This document shows positions 45,166 through 55,860 of a stretch of DNA of 64,000 bases, piece after piece. The notes beneath the pieces are model-generated. The model was not told the origin of the DNA and ran no database searches. It was given only the letters and a program-made list of their open reading frames with translations. Both the position numbers and the translations under genes were made by a program. The stretch is from Forficula auricularia (taxonomy: Eukaryota > Arthropoda > Insecta > Dermaptera > Forficulidae), in contig JALMQS010000102.1 of the NCBI GenBank assembly GCA_024734495.1, positions 11,056,640-11,120,639 on the forward strand. Reading direction: 5' to 3'. The stretch's first letter is position 1, and every line of letters starts with the position of its first letter.

Positions 45166-45203
45166 CATACAGGGTATGGTCAAGTATTATAATAGTGCAT
45201 TAA
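45166..45203 (+). mobile_element. Family T repeat, 5' stub
   Basis: TTTTACCATACAGGGTATGG and TATTATAATAGTGCAT are the family T opening, cut short by the family U element that starts at 45204. Confidence 0.5.
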
Positions 45204-45440
45204 ATTGAAAGTTTTTGCCGAGAGTAGCAGAATTTTTATATATTGAAGGAGACAATAAAAGAGTGTGTCTTCTGCTGGAATTATAAATTTTATTTATTTA
45301 TAACGAGACTATAGTTTCGAGGGCTTTGCCCTCTTCATCAGTCTATTACAATGGATTCACAGGAATTAATTTATGAATGAAAGCTTAACATCTTTCATGT
45401 GGTTAGGTTAAGAAATTAAACAGGGTGCGCAAGTCAAGAT
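45204..45440. mobile_element. Family U element, copy 6, left arm and centre
   Basis: It starts ATTGAAAGTTTTTGCCGAGA. The left arm is complete. The centre GGTTAGGTTAAGAAATTA continues as in copy 5 and then departs into unknown DNA near 45435. No right arm is found downstream. Confidence 0.75.
45298..45351 (-). ncRNA. Hammerhead-like ribozyme motif, intact core (U6)
   Basis: The minus strand has TTGTAATAGA, CTGATGA (45335-45341), GAGGGC-AAA-GCCCTC, GAAAC, TATAGTC and TCGTTATAA. Stem I pairs on both sides of a UA/G internal loop. This is the clearest family consensus in the window. Confidence 0.7.
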
Positions 45441-45769
45441 TTGAAATTTATACTTGTTTTATTATTTTGGCTGTAGGTGTCGTTCGTGAAGTTTATATTT
45501 TAAAGGATATTTTTAAAATAAAGCTTTCGGGAATTTCGATTTTCCGATTTAAGAATTTTCTTGGTGAATTATTGTATGATTTTAAAATTTCTAACGATTC
45601 GAAAATACTAATTTTTAAGGGATCTAATTCTGATCTAATTAATTTAATATTTGATTCATCTGGAAAACAATGTTTCTTGGAGATTAAATGGTCTGCAAAT
45701 GCACTACCAAATGCACCCCCTACCCCCCTTAGGCACACCACTGCAATACCCTCATTTAATTTGATCTGA
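45425..45769. other. Opposed short open frames, function unknown
   Basis: A 114-codon plus frame (MRKSRFEIYTCFIILA...) and a 94-codon minus frame overlap here. CTTAGGCACACCACTG at about 45731 resembles an hAT terminus on the minus strand. Neither frame resembles a protein I know. It may be the interior of a longer family U relative or unrelated DNA. Confidence 0.25.
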
Positions 45770-45924
45770 AATCCCACTGCCTTGGGTCCAAATGCACTGG
45801 TCTTTGCAAGGAGCTTGCCTAAATGTCTTCGTACTGGAGAAGGTTATAAAATTATGTCAAAGTGGTTTTCGTGCTTTCCCGCTTATGTTTGGATTTTTTC
45901 GCTTCGAGCTTATACCACGGATAT

Positions 45925-46095
45925 TATTGTGAAACTGAGAATACTGATACGCTATATCGAGGTCCAAATTGAAACTAGCCACTGTGGGCTAAAAATAAAT
46001 CACGCCCCTATCAAGTATCCAATCGGAAACTGAGAATTCCGATTCACTCTATCTGGTGGTCTAATTTGAAACTAGCCACTATGGGCCAAAAAATG
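45925..46095 (+). repeat. Dispersed repeat W, two tandem copies
   Basis: GAAACTGAGAAT, a CTATATCGAGGTCC or CTATCTGGTGGTCT variant, and TTGAAACTAGCCACT repeat at about 45928-45990 and 46028-46095, about 100 bp apart. The same unit is single at 32147-32226. Confidence 0.6.
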
Positions 46096-46231
46096 AATCA
46101 AGATTTTTTCGATTTTGATCGTTTCGGATTTTACTAAATTATACTTTTCTGTGGCAATTGTTTGACCGAAAATATTTCAATTATTTTCTTTGAATTCTTT
46201 AGTCTCCCATCCGATTAGTCATGTGTTTTTT

Positions 46232-46965
46232 ACTTTACCGTACAGGGTATGGTCAAGTATTGTAATCGTGCATCAAAAAAGTGTTTTTTTTTCCTTTTTT
46301 TTCAAAATATCTCAAAAACGGCTGGAACTATTTTGAATAAAAAAATAGAGCTAAGCCATGGCATTTCGCTCTACAAAAAATGAACATCGAAAAAATTATA
46401 TTTTTCGAGATAATAATTGTTGTGTCAATATGTCTGTTAGTCTGTCCGTCTGATTGTCTGGTTGTCTGTTTGTCCGGTTGTCTGGTTGTACGTTAGTCTG
46501 TGCGTTAGCAAATTTTTGTGGACGAGCTAGCTCAAAAACTAGTGTGAATATCAAAACCAAATTTCACATGTAGTTTTGTCCTTTGGGATTAAGAGCTGAT
46601 TAGATTTTTGTGCATATTGACCCAAAATTAAGGGGGGGTGGAGGGGGGTTAAATATTAAAAATCTACGCCGTTTGAGCAAACTCAACCAAATTTTGTATA
46701 CATAATCAGTGGACCCCCAGAAGTCTAAAAATGCAAAAACTAACGGCCCAAAATGAGGGGGGGGGGGAGGTAGGGTCAATAAATGAAAATCTTGGCCATT
46801 TACCAAACTCAACCAAATTTTGTATACATAATCAGTGGGACACCAGAAGTATAAAAACGCAAAAACTACCCCCCCCCCCCTTATATGATTATAAATAATT
46901 TTAGGGGCCAGGTTGTATAGTAAAGACAACTGGATGGCCACATCAGAACACGTCAGCTTATTTTC
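46232..46965 (+). mobile_element. Family T Helitron-like repeat, long copy
   Basis: It opens with the hairpin ACTTTACCGTACAGGGTATGG and then has TTGTAATCGTGC, GTCTG-rich repeats, GTGGACGAGCTAGCTC and two AAATTTTGTATACATAATC blocks separated by a G run. It closes with CCAGGTTGTATAGTAAAG and ACATCAGAACACGTC. It is non-coding, and the 113-codon minus frame across it follows the G runs. Confidence 0.65.
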
Positions 46966-47024
46966 TTCTAAAATCCTAGTAAAGCTAATCTGTGTTTTTG
47001 AATATTTATAAATAGTATAGAGCC

Positions 47025-47235
47025 CAAGGGGGAGGTCAGGCTATGCCCCTGGACATTGGCTCTCGGGCTTTGCTTCTGCTGATGCTGAAGACAAATTATC
47101 TCCGGGAGAAGGAACATTCCATAGATTCGCTCACGAATGGTCGGCAGCACGAATCACGCCGACTCGGGATCCGTGCGTGAACGTCTTCAGTGCTTGACTG
47201 GTTCGTCGATGCTTCGACGACTATCCCTCTATACT
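47025..47235. other. GC-richer island
   Basis: The stretch reads GGCTCTCGGGCTTTGCTTCT, CGGCAGCACGAATCACGCC and similar. A 60-codon minus frame ends near its edge. No splice sites or family match. It could be an exon or an old element. Confidence 0.25.
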
Positions 47236-47447
47236 AGCCATTTTGTTAACGATTAATTAATTGCTTTCGAATATAGTTATTAAATGGATATATCCGATAC
47301 GTTTGAGGAGAAACCCAACCGGCTTAGAGGAGGCAACGCTCGTCTTTTTAATACAAAATCCCGCAAGCTATAATGGTGTTTTATTTATATAAAACAAAGT
47401 AGATATTATTAATTCATTGGGTTGGAAAAAATATGGAATTAGAATAA

Positions 47448-48046
47448 TTATCGGAAAAGAGGTTTTTTCTTTAATTAGTTTTTTCCTCTTTAAAAACAAG
47501 GACTAAAAAGATGATCAAGGACACTCGATGGTGGAGAAGTAATCTCCGGAGTCGAAGCTCAAATACAATGTAAACATTAATTAATGTAAAATACTTGGTT
47601 CAATATTAATTCATTTGATAATGAAAATGAGAAATAGAGGTGAATGGTAAATAAATATTTATTATCGGAAAAGAGGTTTTTTTATTTAATTATTTTTTCT
47701 TCTTATTAAAAACAAGGACTAAATAGATGAACAAGGACAGTCGATGGTGAAGAAGTAATCTCCGAAGTCGAAGCTCAAATACAAAGTATACATTTATTCA
47801 TGTATAATAATTGGTTCAATATTAATTCATTGGATAATGAAAATGGGAAATAGAGGTGAATGGGAAATAAATATTATCAGAAAAGAGGTTTTTTTTATTT
47901 AATTAGTTTTTTCCTCTTATTAAAAACAATGACTAAAAAGATGAACAAGAACAGTCGATGGTGGAGAAGTAATCTCCGAAGTCGAAGCTCAAATACAATG
48001 TATACTTTAATTCATGTAAAATAATTGGTTCAATATTAATTCATTG
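47448..48046 (+). repeat. 213-bp tandem repeat, nearly three units
   Basis: Units start with TTATCGGAAAAGAGGTTTTT at 47448, 47662 and 47874. Each contains AACAAGGACTAAAAAGATGA, TCGATGGTGGAGAAGTAATC and GTCGAAGCTCAAATACAA, and ends TTCAATATTAATTCATTG. Units are over 85 percent alike by eye. Non-coding. Confidence 0.9.
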
Positions 48047-48091
48047 GGTCTGATTTCTTTAATTTACTAAACAATTTAATTACATTATAGA

Positions 48092-48700
48092 AATAATTTT
48101 ATTTTAAGGGAGTTCGGGATACCATATCTATCTGGTTGATCTTCGAAAATTCTTTTGTATTTCTGCTGAGTGACAACGTCTACCTACAAAATTTTTTAAT
48201 AAAAAAATTGTTAATAATGAGGTTAAATTTCGATTAAAAATCTTTGTTTTGATAATATTAATAAAAAATATTGAGATAAATTTTTTCTAGTTATAAAAAC
48301 ATTTATTTTACACAAAACGATTTCAGAAATAGAGTTGGAATCCTACACTAGTGCTTTTGGTATATTCTGTTGGTTGCAAATTACATTTTATTTTGCATTT
48401 ATAAATAACTAATTAATTAAACTGTCAAATCTATTGAAAAATGTATCATTCGATTCATAAAGTTGAATTATTTATCTGTATAAATTTGTTGAAAATAGTA
48501 TGTTGTATAGAAGTTATAGAACTTTTTTAAAAGCTCGGTCCATTTACTTTTTCATGTTAAAAGGACAATTTCCAATAATTTTATTTCTCGGTAATGGGAC
48601 AGACGATCAACTTCAAATTTCGGGAATAAATATTTAATACATCAATGATTCGATAATTAAAGGGTGAGAATTTTCTTATAAAAATGATAAAGCAGTCAGA
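48092..48700 (-). repeat. Dispersed repeat R, copy 2 (uninterrupted)
   Basis: Reading on the minus strand it carries all the blocks of the copy at 35.3 kb without inserts, ending in GAAGATCAACCAGATAGATA on one side and GAGAAAATTCTCACCC-like sequence on the other. It is the best guide to the full family. Confidence 0.7.
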
Positions 48701-49844
48701 CATAATATATATTTCATAGTTTCTTATACTTAGAGTACTTCCCTGATTATTTGCGGTCGTTATCGGGTGTCCCAATCAATGACGTTATAAAATTTTAAAG
48801 CGTATTTACGTAAGGTATTCGTTGATTTATTAGTTTCTAAAATTTCAAAACCCATACGTTCGTTGTACCTACAACTTATAACAAAAGTATAATAAATTTT
48901 AAATTGTGGTATTTTTTAATAACACATAAATATGTACTGTACATAAATATTAAATACAATTCCAAATCCAATCCACTAATTAAAAAAAAAGTTTATTTAT
49001 TATCTAATAAGTAAAACGTTTTTCTTAAAAATTTTTACTTTTTTTATCCTTGTTTCAAACTTCGAAATCACATTATACGCGGGACACTCAACCCAAATTG
49101 CCGCGGATAATTGGGACTCCACTGTATTTCTTTTAAAATCGAAGATAGTGTTCTTTTTGGGTCTTTAAATAAAAAAAAATTGTTTTATGATAAAAAAATG
49201 TTTTTTATGAAACTTTTTATGAAGTCCCTTTTGGATTTTTTTTTCAAATTTTTGTATTTTGTTAAGAATTTGAAATATTTTTTTTTTTTTTTTTTAGTTT
49301 ATTGATGCATTTTCGAATCTTCTTACATTTTTAAGGTTCCATTTTGAATAGTGAAAGGATACCTTATTGGTCTCACTACAAATTCTGTCTGTTTCTCGGT
49401 TGTATGTTAGAACTAAATAAGATATAAACTTAAAAGTTACAAGTGTATTCATTTTTCCCGAAATCAATGATAGTATTAAAATATTATTAGAATTATTATT
49501 TTGGAAAGAGACGATTTATTGGTGGGGTAGTAATTTTTTTTTTTTTTTTTTTTTATCATAAATTGTGGGGTGTCTGTGAATTTCCTTATAAATAGAAAGA
49601 GTTAATTTTTTGAAATTTTTTTTTTTCCTGTGAGGGAGCACCAAAGTTGGTGTTTTTAGGTAATTTTTGTATGGACACTTTTTCTAATTATAATTCATTA
49701 AAGAAAAATTCTTAAATTTCGATTATTCTTACCTTATGAACGACAAATAAAAAAAATTAATATCTTAAAGTAGTAAGCATTTTCCTTATTATAGGTTCAC
49801 TTTATAGTATATTTCATTTTTCTTGTTTGAAAATATTATAATAA
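48701..49844. other. AT-rich with T runs
   Basis: T homopolymers lie at about 49279-49295 and 49529-49552. No gene or repeat arm is seen. Confidence 0.3.
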
Positions 49845-50222
49845 ATTTTAACCCCCCCTTAATTTTGGGTTGATATGCACCAAAATCTAATCAGCTCTTA
49901 ATCTCAATGAACCAAAACTACGTGTGAAATTTGGTTTTGATATTCACACTATTTTTTGAGCTAGCTCGTCCACAAAATTTGGTAAACCACAGACTAACAG
50001 AATAACAGACTAAAAACACTTTAACAAAACAGTTGTTATCACAAAAAATATAATTTTTTCGATGTTTACTTATTAGAGCTTTTTTGTAGACCGAAATGCT
50101 ATGGTTTGGCCCAATTTTTTTAATCAAAAGAGTTTTCGCTGTTTTTGAGATATTTCGAAAAAAAGAAGCAAAAAAAATAAACATTTTTTTCATCCACGAT
50201 TATAATACTTGACCATACCTTG
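49845..50222 (-). mobile_element. Family T repeat, minus copy
   Basis: On the minus strand it reads TATTATAATCGTGGATG, then CACGTAGTTTTGG and GCTGATTAGATTTTGGTGCA. It is truncated after AAAATTAAGGGGGGGT. The terminal hairpin has decayed. Confidence 0.6.
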
Positions 50223-50233
50223 TTGTTGACATA

Positions 50234-50288
50234 CTAAAGTAGTGTAAAATTTATAAAAATAAATTTTATAAATTTTACACTACTTTAG
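50234..50288. repeat. Perfect 25-base hairpin
   Basis: CTAAAGTAGTGTAAAATTTA on the left faces its exact complement on the right with a 5-base loop ATAAA. It abuts the family T copy and looks recent. Confidence 0.8.
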
Positions 50289-51216
50289 AAAATAATTAGT
50301 TTTTTTTCATGCCTGAACATTTTCAATTTTCAGACATGTGCCTTTTAAATTTCATATTCAAATATTTTTATATTATTTCAAATAAAATTGATTGAACATA
50401 AGAAGGAATTTTTTGAAATTCCATGTTATTTAATAAAAAAAAAAGATTTTTTAAAATTTTTGGGTTTTTTTATATAAATTTTGAATCCTCGTAAGGCTTG
50501 ACATTTGAATTACAGTCTAACACACGTATAAAAAAATCGAATTAATTAATTTTTTTTTTTAAGAAAAAAAATAAATAGAATACCTCAACTTTGTGGGGCG
50601 TCTGTTTTAGTCCCATGAAACAAGCAAGCTTTCACTGTCTTTAATTCGAGCGTGTCTGCGTGCGTGTTTATTTCTCTGGGTGTTCAGTGTTCACTACACA
50701 TCCAGAATAAGGAATCCATCTGAGCAACCTTTAATCATGAATTTGAGCAACAAAAGAGTCGTTGACTTGTATGGCGTCGTTCCAAAATACATTCCTTAAA
50801 TCCAAGAAACGATTTTTGATCTAAAACAAAAAAAATAAAATAAAACAAAAAGAATTTTAACTGTGTTTAGAATTATCTCTTTATACTTCGAAATGTAAAT
50901 ACTTATAAAAGTTGCATCTTTATTAGAATCTAGAACAATGCTTAAAGTGAACTTTTCCCATATAAAAAAATCTTAATAAAATTTTTATTAAAAAAATGAA
51001 GATATTCTCATTTATTTAACAGGTTTTAATTTAAATATATATTTATAAAATTTAAATACTCTACTTATTTCATGGAGATGGGCTTGTGGATTATATCAAT
51101 TGAGATTCGATGGAATAGCAGCCTAAGGTTAATAAAAAGAACAAATTCCAGTTGAAATTATTTTTCATCCGACTGACGTTTCGAAGTATTTTTTCTCAGT
51201 GTTTAAGTAGGTTCGT
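50289..51216. other. AT-rich, nothing recognised
   Basis: No feature is seen. Confidence 0.3.
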
Positions 51217-51443
51217 AATTGTATATCATATTTATAAGAAAATTCTCAAATTTTTACCATCAATCCAGCCTCTATCTTTCCCAGCACCTATAATCTTCAA
51301 ACCTTCAAAACCGGAGTGCATAGACACCTACGTCTACACCCTCTCACTTAATCAACTTTCTCTTCTCTTCGGTAATGCAAGGGTCTTTCGAGATCCATAG
51401 GGGCTGCATCTTTACTGGTGCACCCCTTCTTGCATTCGATTGC

Positions 51444-51479
<36 letters not shown>

Positions 51480-51945
51480 GCATTATATATTTATTCCCGA
51501 AATTTGAAGTTGATCGTCTGTCCCATTACCGAGAAATAAATTATTGAAAATTGTCATTTTAACATGGAAGTAAATGGACCGAGCTTTTAAAATGGCTATA
51601 ACTTCTATACAAATTATACAATTTTCAACCAATTTATACAAATCAAGCATTCAACTTTTATGAATCGAATGATACATTTTTCAATAGATTTGACAGTCCA
51701 GCTAATTAGTTATTCATAAATCTAAAAATAAAAAGTTACTTGTAGCTATCAGAATATAACAAAAGCACTAGTTTAGAATTACAACTCTATTTCTTGAAAT
51801 CATTTTTGTGTTAAATAAATGTTTTTATAATGAGAATAAATGTTTTTATAATGAGAAAAAATTTATCTCAATATTCTTTTTATTAATATTATTAAAATAA
51901 AGATTTTTATTCGAAATTAACCTCATTATTAACAATTTTTACTTT
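51217..51945 (+). repeat. Dispersed repeat R, copy 3, split by a LINE
   Basis: It matches the copy at 35.3 kb. A LINE 3' end at 51268-51475 interrupts it after TTTTACCATCAA. The empty family A site TAATTAGTTATT is intact here at about 51712. The 3' part is cut by the repeat starting near 51943. Confidence 0.7.
51268..51475 (+). pseudogene. LINE 3' end with 29-A tail inside repeat R
   Basis: It reads LSFPAPIIFKPSKPECIDTY, a frameshifted version of the TYNLQTFKTRVHRYL end of the LINE at 8.3 kb. A GC-richer 3' UTR and an A run of almost 30 bases (about 51447-51474) follow. The long tail suggests a fairly recent insertion. Confidence 0.75.
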
Positions 51946-52330
51946 ATCCAATGCAAAGCATGGGTAAAGTATTGTAATCGCTCTCGGGGCAATCGTGGTT
52001 TCAAAGGGTCCTCAGGTAAAGACTACGGAACCCATGGACTCAATTAAAGTCACAAATTGTAGTATTCAATTAGGTTGAATATTAGCACGTCGCGGTTTTG
52101 CCAAAAATTACATGGGGTCTCGTCGAGAGGCCAAAAAGTGCGATTTTTTCATTTAGTGCGTGCGGATAGATGAATGTATGGATGTATGTATGGATGGATG
52201 TATGTTATCGTTTTTTTGGCCCACGATTTTTTCCACACCATTGCACCGATTGAAATGAAATTGAAAACCTACCATTAGTTTAACAAAATGAAGCGCTGAT
52301 TAGTTTTTGGTACATATCGGCCCACAAACA
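51943..52330 (+). mobile_element. Family V Helitron-like repeat, copy 1
   Basis: It opens with the hairpin TTTATCCAATGCAAAGCATGGG and then has AAAGTATTGTAATCG, CCTCAGGTAAAGACTACGGA, GTCGAGAGGCCAAAAAGTGC, a GGATGTATG microsatellite and CCACGATTTTTTCCACAC. The second copy runs off the window at 63.72 kb. The opening format is like family T. The 3' limit is unclear and may reach about 52660. Confidence 0.55.
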
Positions 52331-52664
52331 TTAGTACTTTATTTCAGTACTTTTTTAGTTTTTTCTAAATATCTTGAAAATGACTTAACCAATTTTGATG
52401 AAATTTAATATCCTAATTAAGTACCTTGGGGACCACAAAAAAGGTTAAATAAAGTTTTTAGTAAAATTATATTTTAAAGTACTTTACTCTAGAGTAAGAT
52501 GGTACTTTTTTTAATTTTTTAAATTCTTTAAAATTTATTCATTTGAAAGTTTTAATATAGCTCATTTAGCCTTGCTTAAGTAAAAATGGATAGGCTTCTC
52601 TCTGTGAAATGCTAAAAATTTGGGAGGAATTTTTATGAGTAACCATAGCAACTGCGTTGTTTTC

Positions 52665-53105
52665 TTATCCGTTACCTTTGCTGAAGACAGAGAAATCGAT
52701 TTTAAACCAAAAATAGCGATTGATTCTCATCTAGTACTTGAGGAATAATCATTCTATATTGGATTTTTGACGTTTCGGTTTTTATTACTAACCATTGCTG
52801 AAGACATAGAGGAATCGACTTTAAACCAAAAATAGCGATTGATTCTCATCAAATACTTGAGGAATAACCATTCTATATTGGATTTTTGACGTTTCGCTTT
52901 TTATTAGTAACCATTCCTGAAGACATAGAGAAATCAACTTTAAACCAAAAATAGCGATTGATTCTCATCTAGTACTTGAGGAATAATCATTCTATATTGG
53001 ATTTTTGACGTTTCGGTTTTTATTGGTAACCATTGCTGAAGACATAGAGGAATCGACTTAAAATCAAAAATAGCGATTGATTCTCATCTAATACTTGAGG
53101 AATAA
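52665..53105 (+). repeat. 119-bp tandem repeat, about 3.6 units
   Basis: Units start CTGAAGACA(T/G)AGAG at 52681, 52798, 52917 and 53036. They contain CAAAAATAGCGATTGATTCT, TACTTGAGGAATAA and ATTTTTGACGTTTCG, and close with ACCATTG. A single diverged inverted copy lies at 58388-58520. The array ends in a short CA run. Confidence 0.9.
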
Positions 53106-54241
53106 CACACACACACACACTATACTACATACTGCTTTGATGGATTTGATTTTTATGTTTTTCTTTACACAATCTTTATTTCTTTCCAAGTTTACTTAGA
53201 AAAAAATTGTAAAAACACTAAAATTTGTGTAGAGTGTGAGTTTTTCTTCTAATTCTTGTTATGAATTTAAAATTTAACTTAATTTTTTTAATTTTTTTTT
53301 AGAGCTTCAAATGTAATAACTTGAGCTCTATATCAATGTTGTGCAAACCGTGGCCCAACTCTGCACTGAATGCGACTAGACATAAAATCGTAAACTTACT
53401 TTCAACATTGATTTTTTTACGTATCTAGGTACTTATTTTTGAATTTATTGATCTAATACTTTTTATTAAAAAATAGTCCCAAAATAGTATTGTTAAGTGG
53501 TTCTTAGCACTAAGCCGTCTCGTGGCCAAAAATATAACTAAACTACTCGGGTCAGCTGCACAACTATCGTTAACATAAGAAATTATTGATTTCATTATTT
53601 AATTTTCGCGGCTCAAATTGTTTTTTCTTAAATTATACCTCCGTTTTTATAATAGTGAAAATAAAACCTCGCCCTGAAGAGAACCATAACATCAACATAA
53701 ATCTGAAATCCACCCACCCAGCTTAAATATGAATTTAATTCAACCTAATTTTCAATAAATGGCAACGATTTCATTTTTTCTTCTTCATCATCTGCTCCCT
53801 TCTCAATTATCGTAAATGAAGATTAATTTTAAATTCGCCTCGAGGCACACCTACCTCTTCGCGATTGAATATTCAAGAAATGAAAGTCAGCCCGTAGAGT
53901 GAATTAATCTTCGTCAGTGATTGGTGGTGTGCTGGTAAAGTTTTTTCGAGCACCATTGATCCAAATTTTGCAATCATTTGGACCATCCGTCAGTCCTTGG
54001 AATTGAGCAACTGCCAGCGTAAGTCCATCACGAGGCTACGCGCATGCCTCTATGCAAATAGTTACAACAGACACCGAATTAGAAAAACATTCATCAAAAA
54101 ATAAATAACTAATGATAGTTGTAGGCTTAACTATGTATTAATATACTTTCAACAAGAAGATACTTAATCAGGGGTGAGGCCAAATTATAGCCCCTTATGA
54201 GATTTTATACATCCCCTTTCCTTTCTCTTACGATTATTAAA
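53106..54241. other. Mostly AT-rich; patch 53660-54060 less so
   Basis: The patch 53660-54060 has balanced composition and a donor-like CCAGCGTAAGT near 54020, but no open frame. Otherwise nothing is seen. Confidence 0.3.
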
Positions 54242-55215
54242 TTTTGTTAAGGAAGAATGGTCTAGGTTCTTGGTGAAACATATTTTAATAAAGTAAAGAA
54301 AATTTTAAAACATTTAAATTTTTTTACTTTTCCATACAGGGTATGGTCAAGTAATGTAATCGTGCATGAAAAAAGTGTTTTATTCCTTCTTTTTTTTGAA
54401 ATATCTAAAAACGGCTGAAACTATTAAAAAAATTGGGCGAAACCATGGCATTTCGGTCTACAAAAAAGCCCTAATAAGTGAACCTCGACAAAATTATATT
54501 TTTCGAGATAATGATTGTTTTGTCAAAATGTATGTTATTTAGTTAGTTAGTCAGTTAGTACGTGCGTTACTAAATTTTTGTGGACGAGCAAGCTAAAAAA
54601 ACTAGTTGGAATATCAAAACCAAATTTCACACTTAGTTTTGGTGCATTGAGATTAAGAGCTGAATAGATTTTGGTGCGCATCGACCCGAAATGGGGGGGT
54701 GGGGGGGGGGGGGGGGTAGAATCAAAAAATGAAAATCTAGACACTTGTACTAAACTCAACCAAATTTTGTATACATAATCAGTGGGCCCCAGAAAACTAA
54801 AAATGCGAAATCTAACCGCCCAAAATGGGAGTAGGGGATGAAATTCTAGGCTCCTGTACCAAACTCAACCAAATTTTGTATGCATAACCAGAAGTCTAAC
54901 AATGAAAAAACTAACCCCCCTACATGATTATAAATAATTTTATTAAATATTAAATACAAGAGAGGGGCCAGGGTGTATGGTAAAGTCACATCAGAACGTG
55001 CCAGTTTATTTAAAAAAATATATAATTCTTGGTAGATTTTACAAAAATAAAAAGAAGCTGCTTATTAGCATGAGTCTTTATACCTCTATATACCTCGTAC
55101 CCCGAAATTTATTGGTAGAGTCATGTTTAAAATCATCTTATCTTTTATTTTTGTGAAACCTACCTAGAAATTATATTTAAATTTTTTTTTAATTTTCTTT
55201 AGTTTATTAAATTGT
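54242..55215. mobile_element. Family A element, copy 5, split by family T
   Basis: The left tail TCTAGGTTCTTGGTGAAACA and AATAAAGTAAAG lie before a family T insert. CTTGGTAGATTTTACAAAAA, a centre and GTGAAACCTACCTAG follow it. Arms and tails fit the family. The hammerhead-like core is not preserved. Confidence 0.55.
54331..55015 (+). mobile_element. Family T Helitron-like repeat inside family A
   Basis: The opening is ACTTTTCCATACAGGGTATGG, with the usual internal blocks and a long G run at about 54692-54716. It closes with GTGTATGGTAAAGTC and ACATCAGAACGTGCC. Confidence 0.65.
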
Positions 55216-55479
55216 TTATCAACATTTTTATCAAATTATAAACCGTTTTTACTTATTCAAGTAAAATTCATATTAACAGAAATACAAACATTTTGAACCC
55301 TCGACAAACTTTATTCAATCTTACTGTTTTTTTTTTCTTCTTAAAGTAGGTATCATAATTCAGCGTGAAGCGAGACAGACAGAAAAATAATTCTCACAAC
55401 TTTTCATAGATTTTTAAACATCTATTAAGTATAAAAATATTGATTAATTAAATTCAGATTACAGAGCTTAACTCTAAGG
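55216..55479. other. AT-rich, nothing recognised
   Basis: No feature is seen. Confidence 0.3.
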
Positions 55480-55612
55480 AAAGCGGTGTAGGCTTTAAAT
55501 GAAACATTATTAACACATTTTGAGCGGGTTGCCTAACAGCCGTGACTAGGATGTGTAGCGGGCAAATTTTCAATATACCCAAATTTTGGGCATTTGAAAT
55601 TAAATCAATAAA

Positions 55613-55860
55613 AACAAAACTAATGGTTCGATTTATGTAAAACTTTGTATTTTACTACCTGCAAGGCCCGCCTTCGACGGCCCTCTTGCTAGCCAGGACA
55701 CACCCCCTGGACCGCCAGCCCTCGAACCCCACCCTCACAAAAGCAAAACTAATGGTTCGATTTATTTAAAACTTTATATTTTACTAGCTGCATGGCCCGC
55801 CTTCGACGGCCCTCTTGCTAGCCAGGGGACACGCCCCCTGGACCCCCAGACCTCGAACCC
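55613..55860 (-). repeat. Tandem duplication of a Helitron 3' end
   Basis: Two 125-bp units, 55613-55736 and 55738-55860, each contain CAAAACTAATGGTTCGATTT, GGCCCGCCTTCGACGGCC and CCCTGGACC...CGAACCCCACCCTCACA. The outer unit ends in CTAC and the inner in CTAG at the corresponding place. Confidence 0.8.

Noticed and set aside
45421..45746. A single hAT element from CAGGGTGCGCAAG to CTTAGGCACACCACTG
   Set aside because: The left end is also present in family U copy 5 as part of its centre, and no 8-bp duplication flanks the pair.
46600..46941. 113-codon minus frame with two similar halves
   Set aside because: It lies across a family T repeat and its internal repeats come from the duplicated non-coding blocks.
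52681..53105. Hammerhead motif in the 119-bp array (CTGAAGA and GAAACG)
   Set aside because: The two half-motifs are on opposite strands, so they cannot form one ribozyme.
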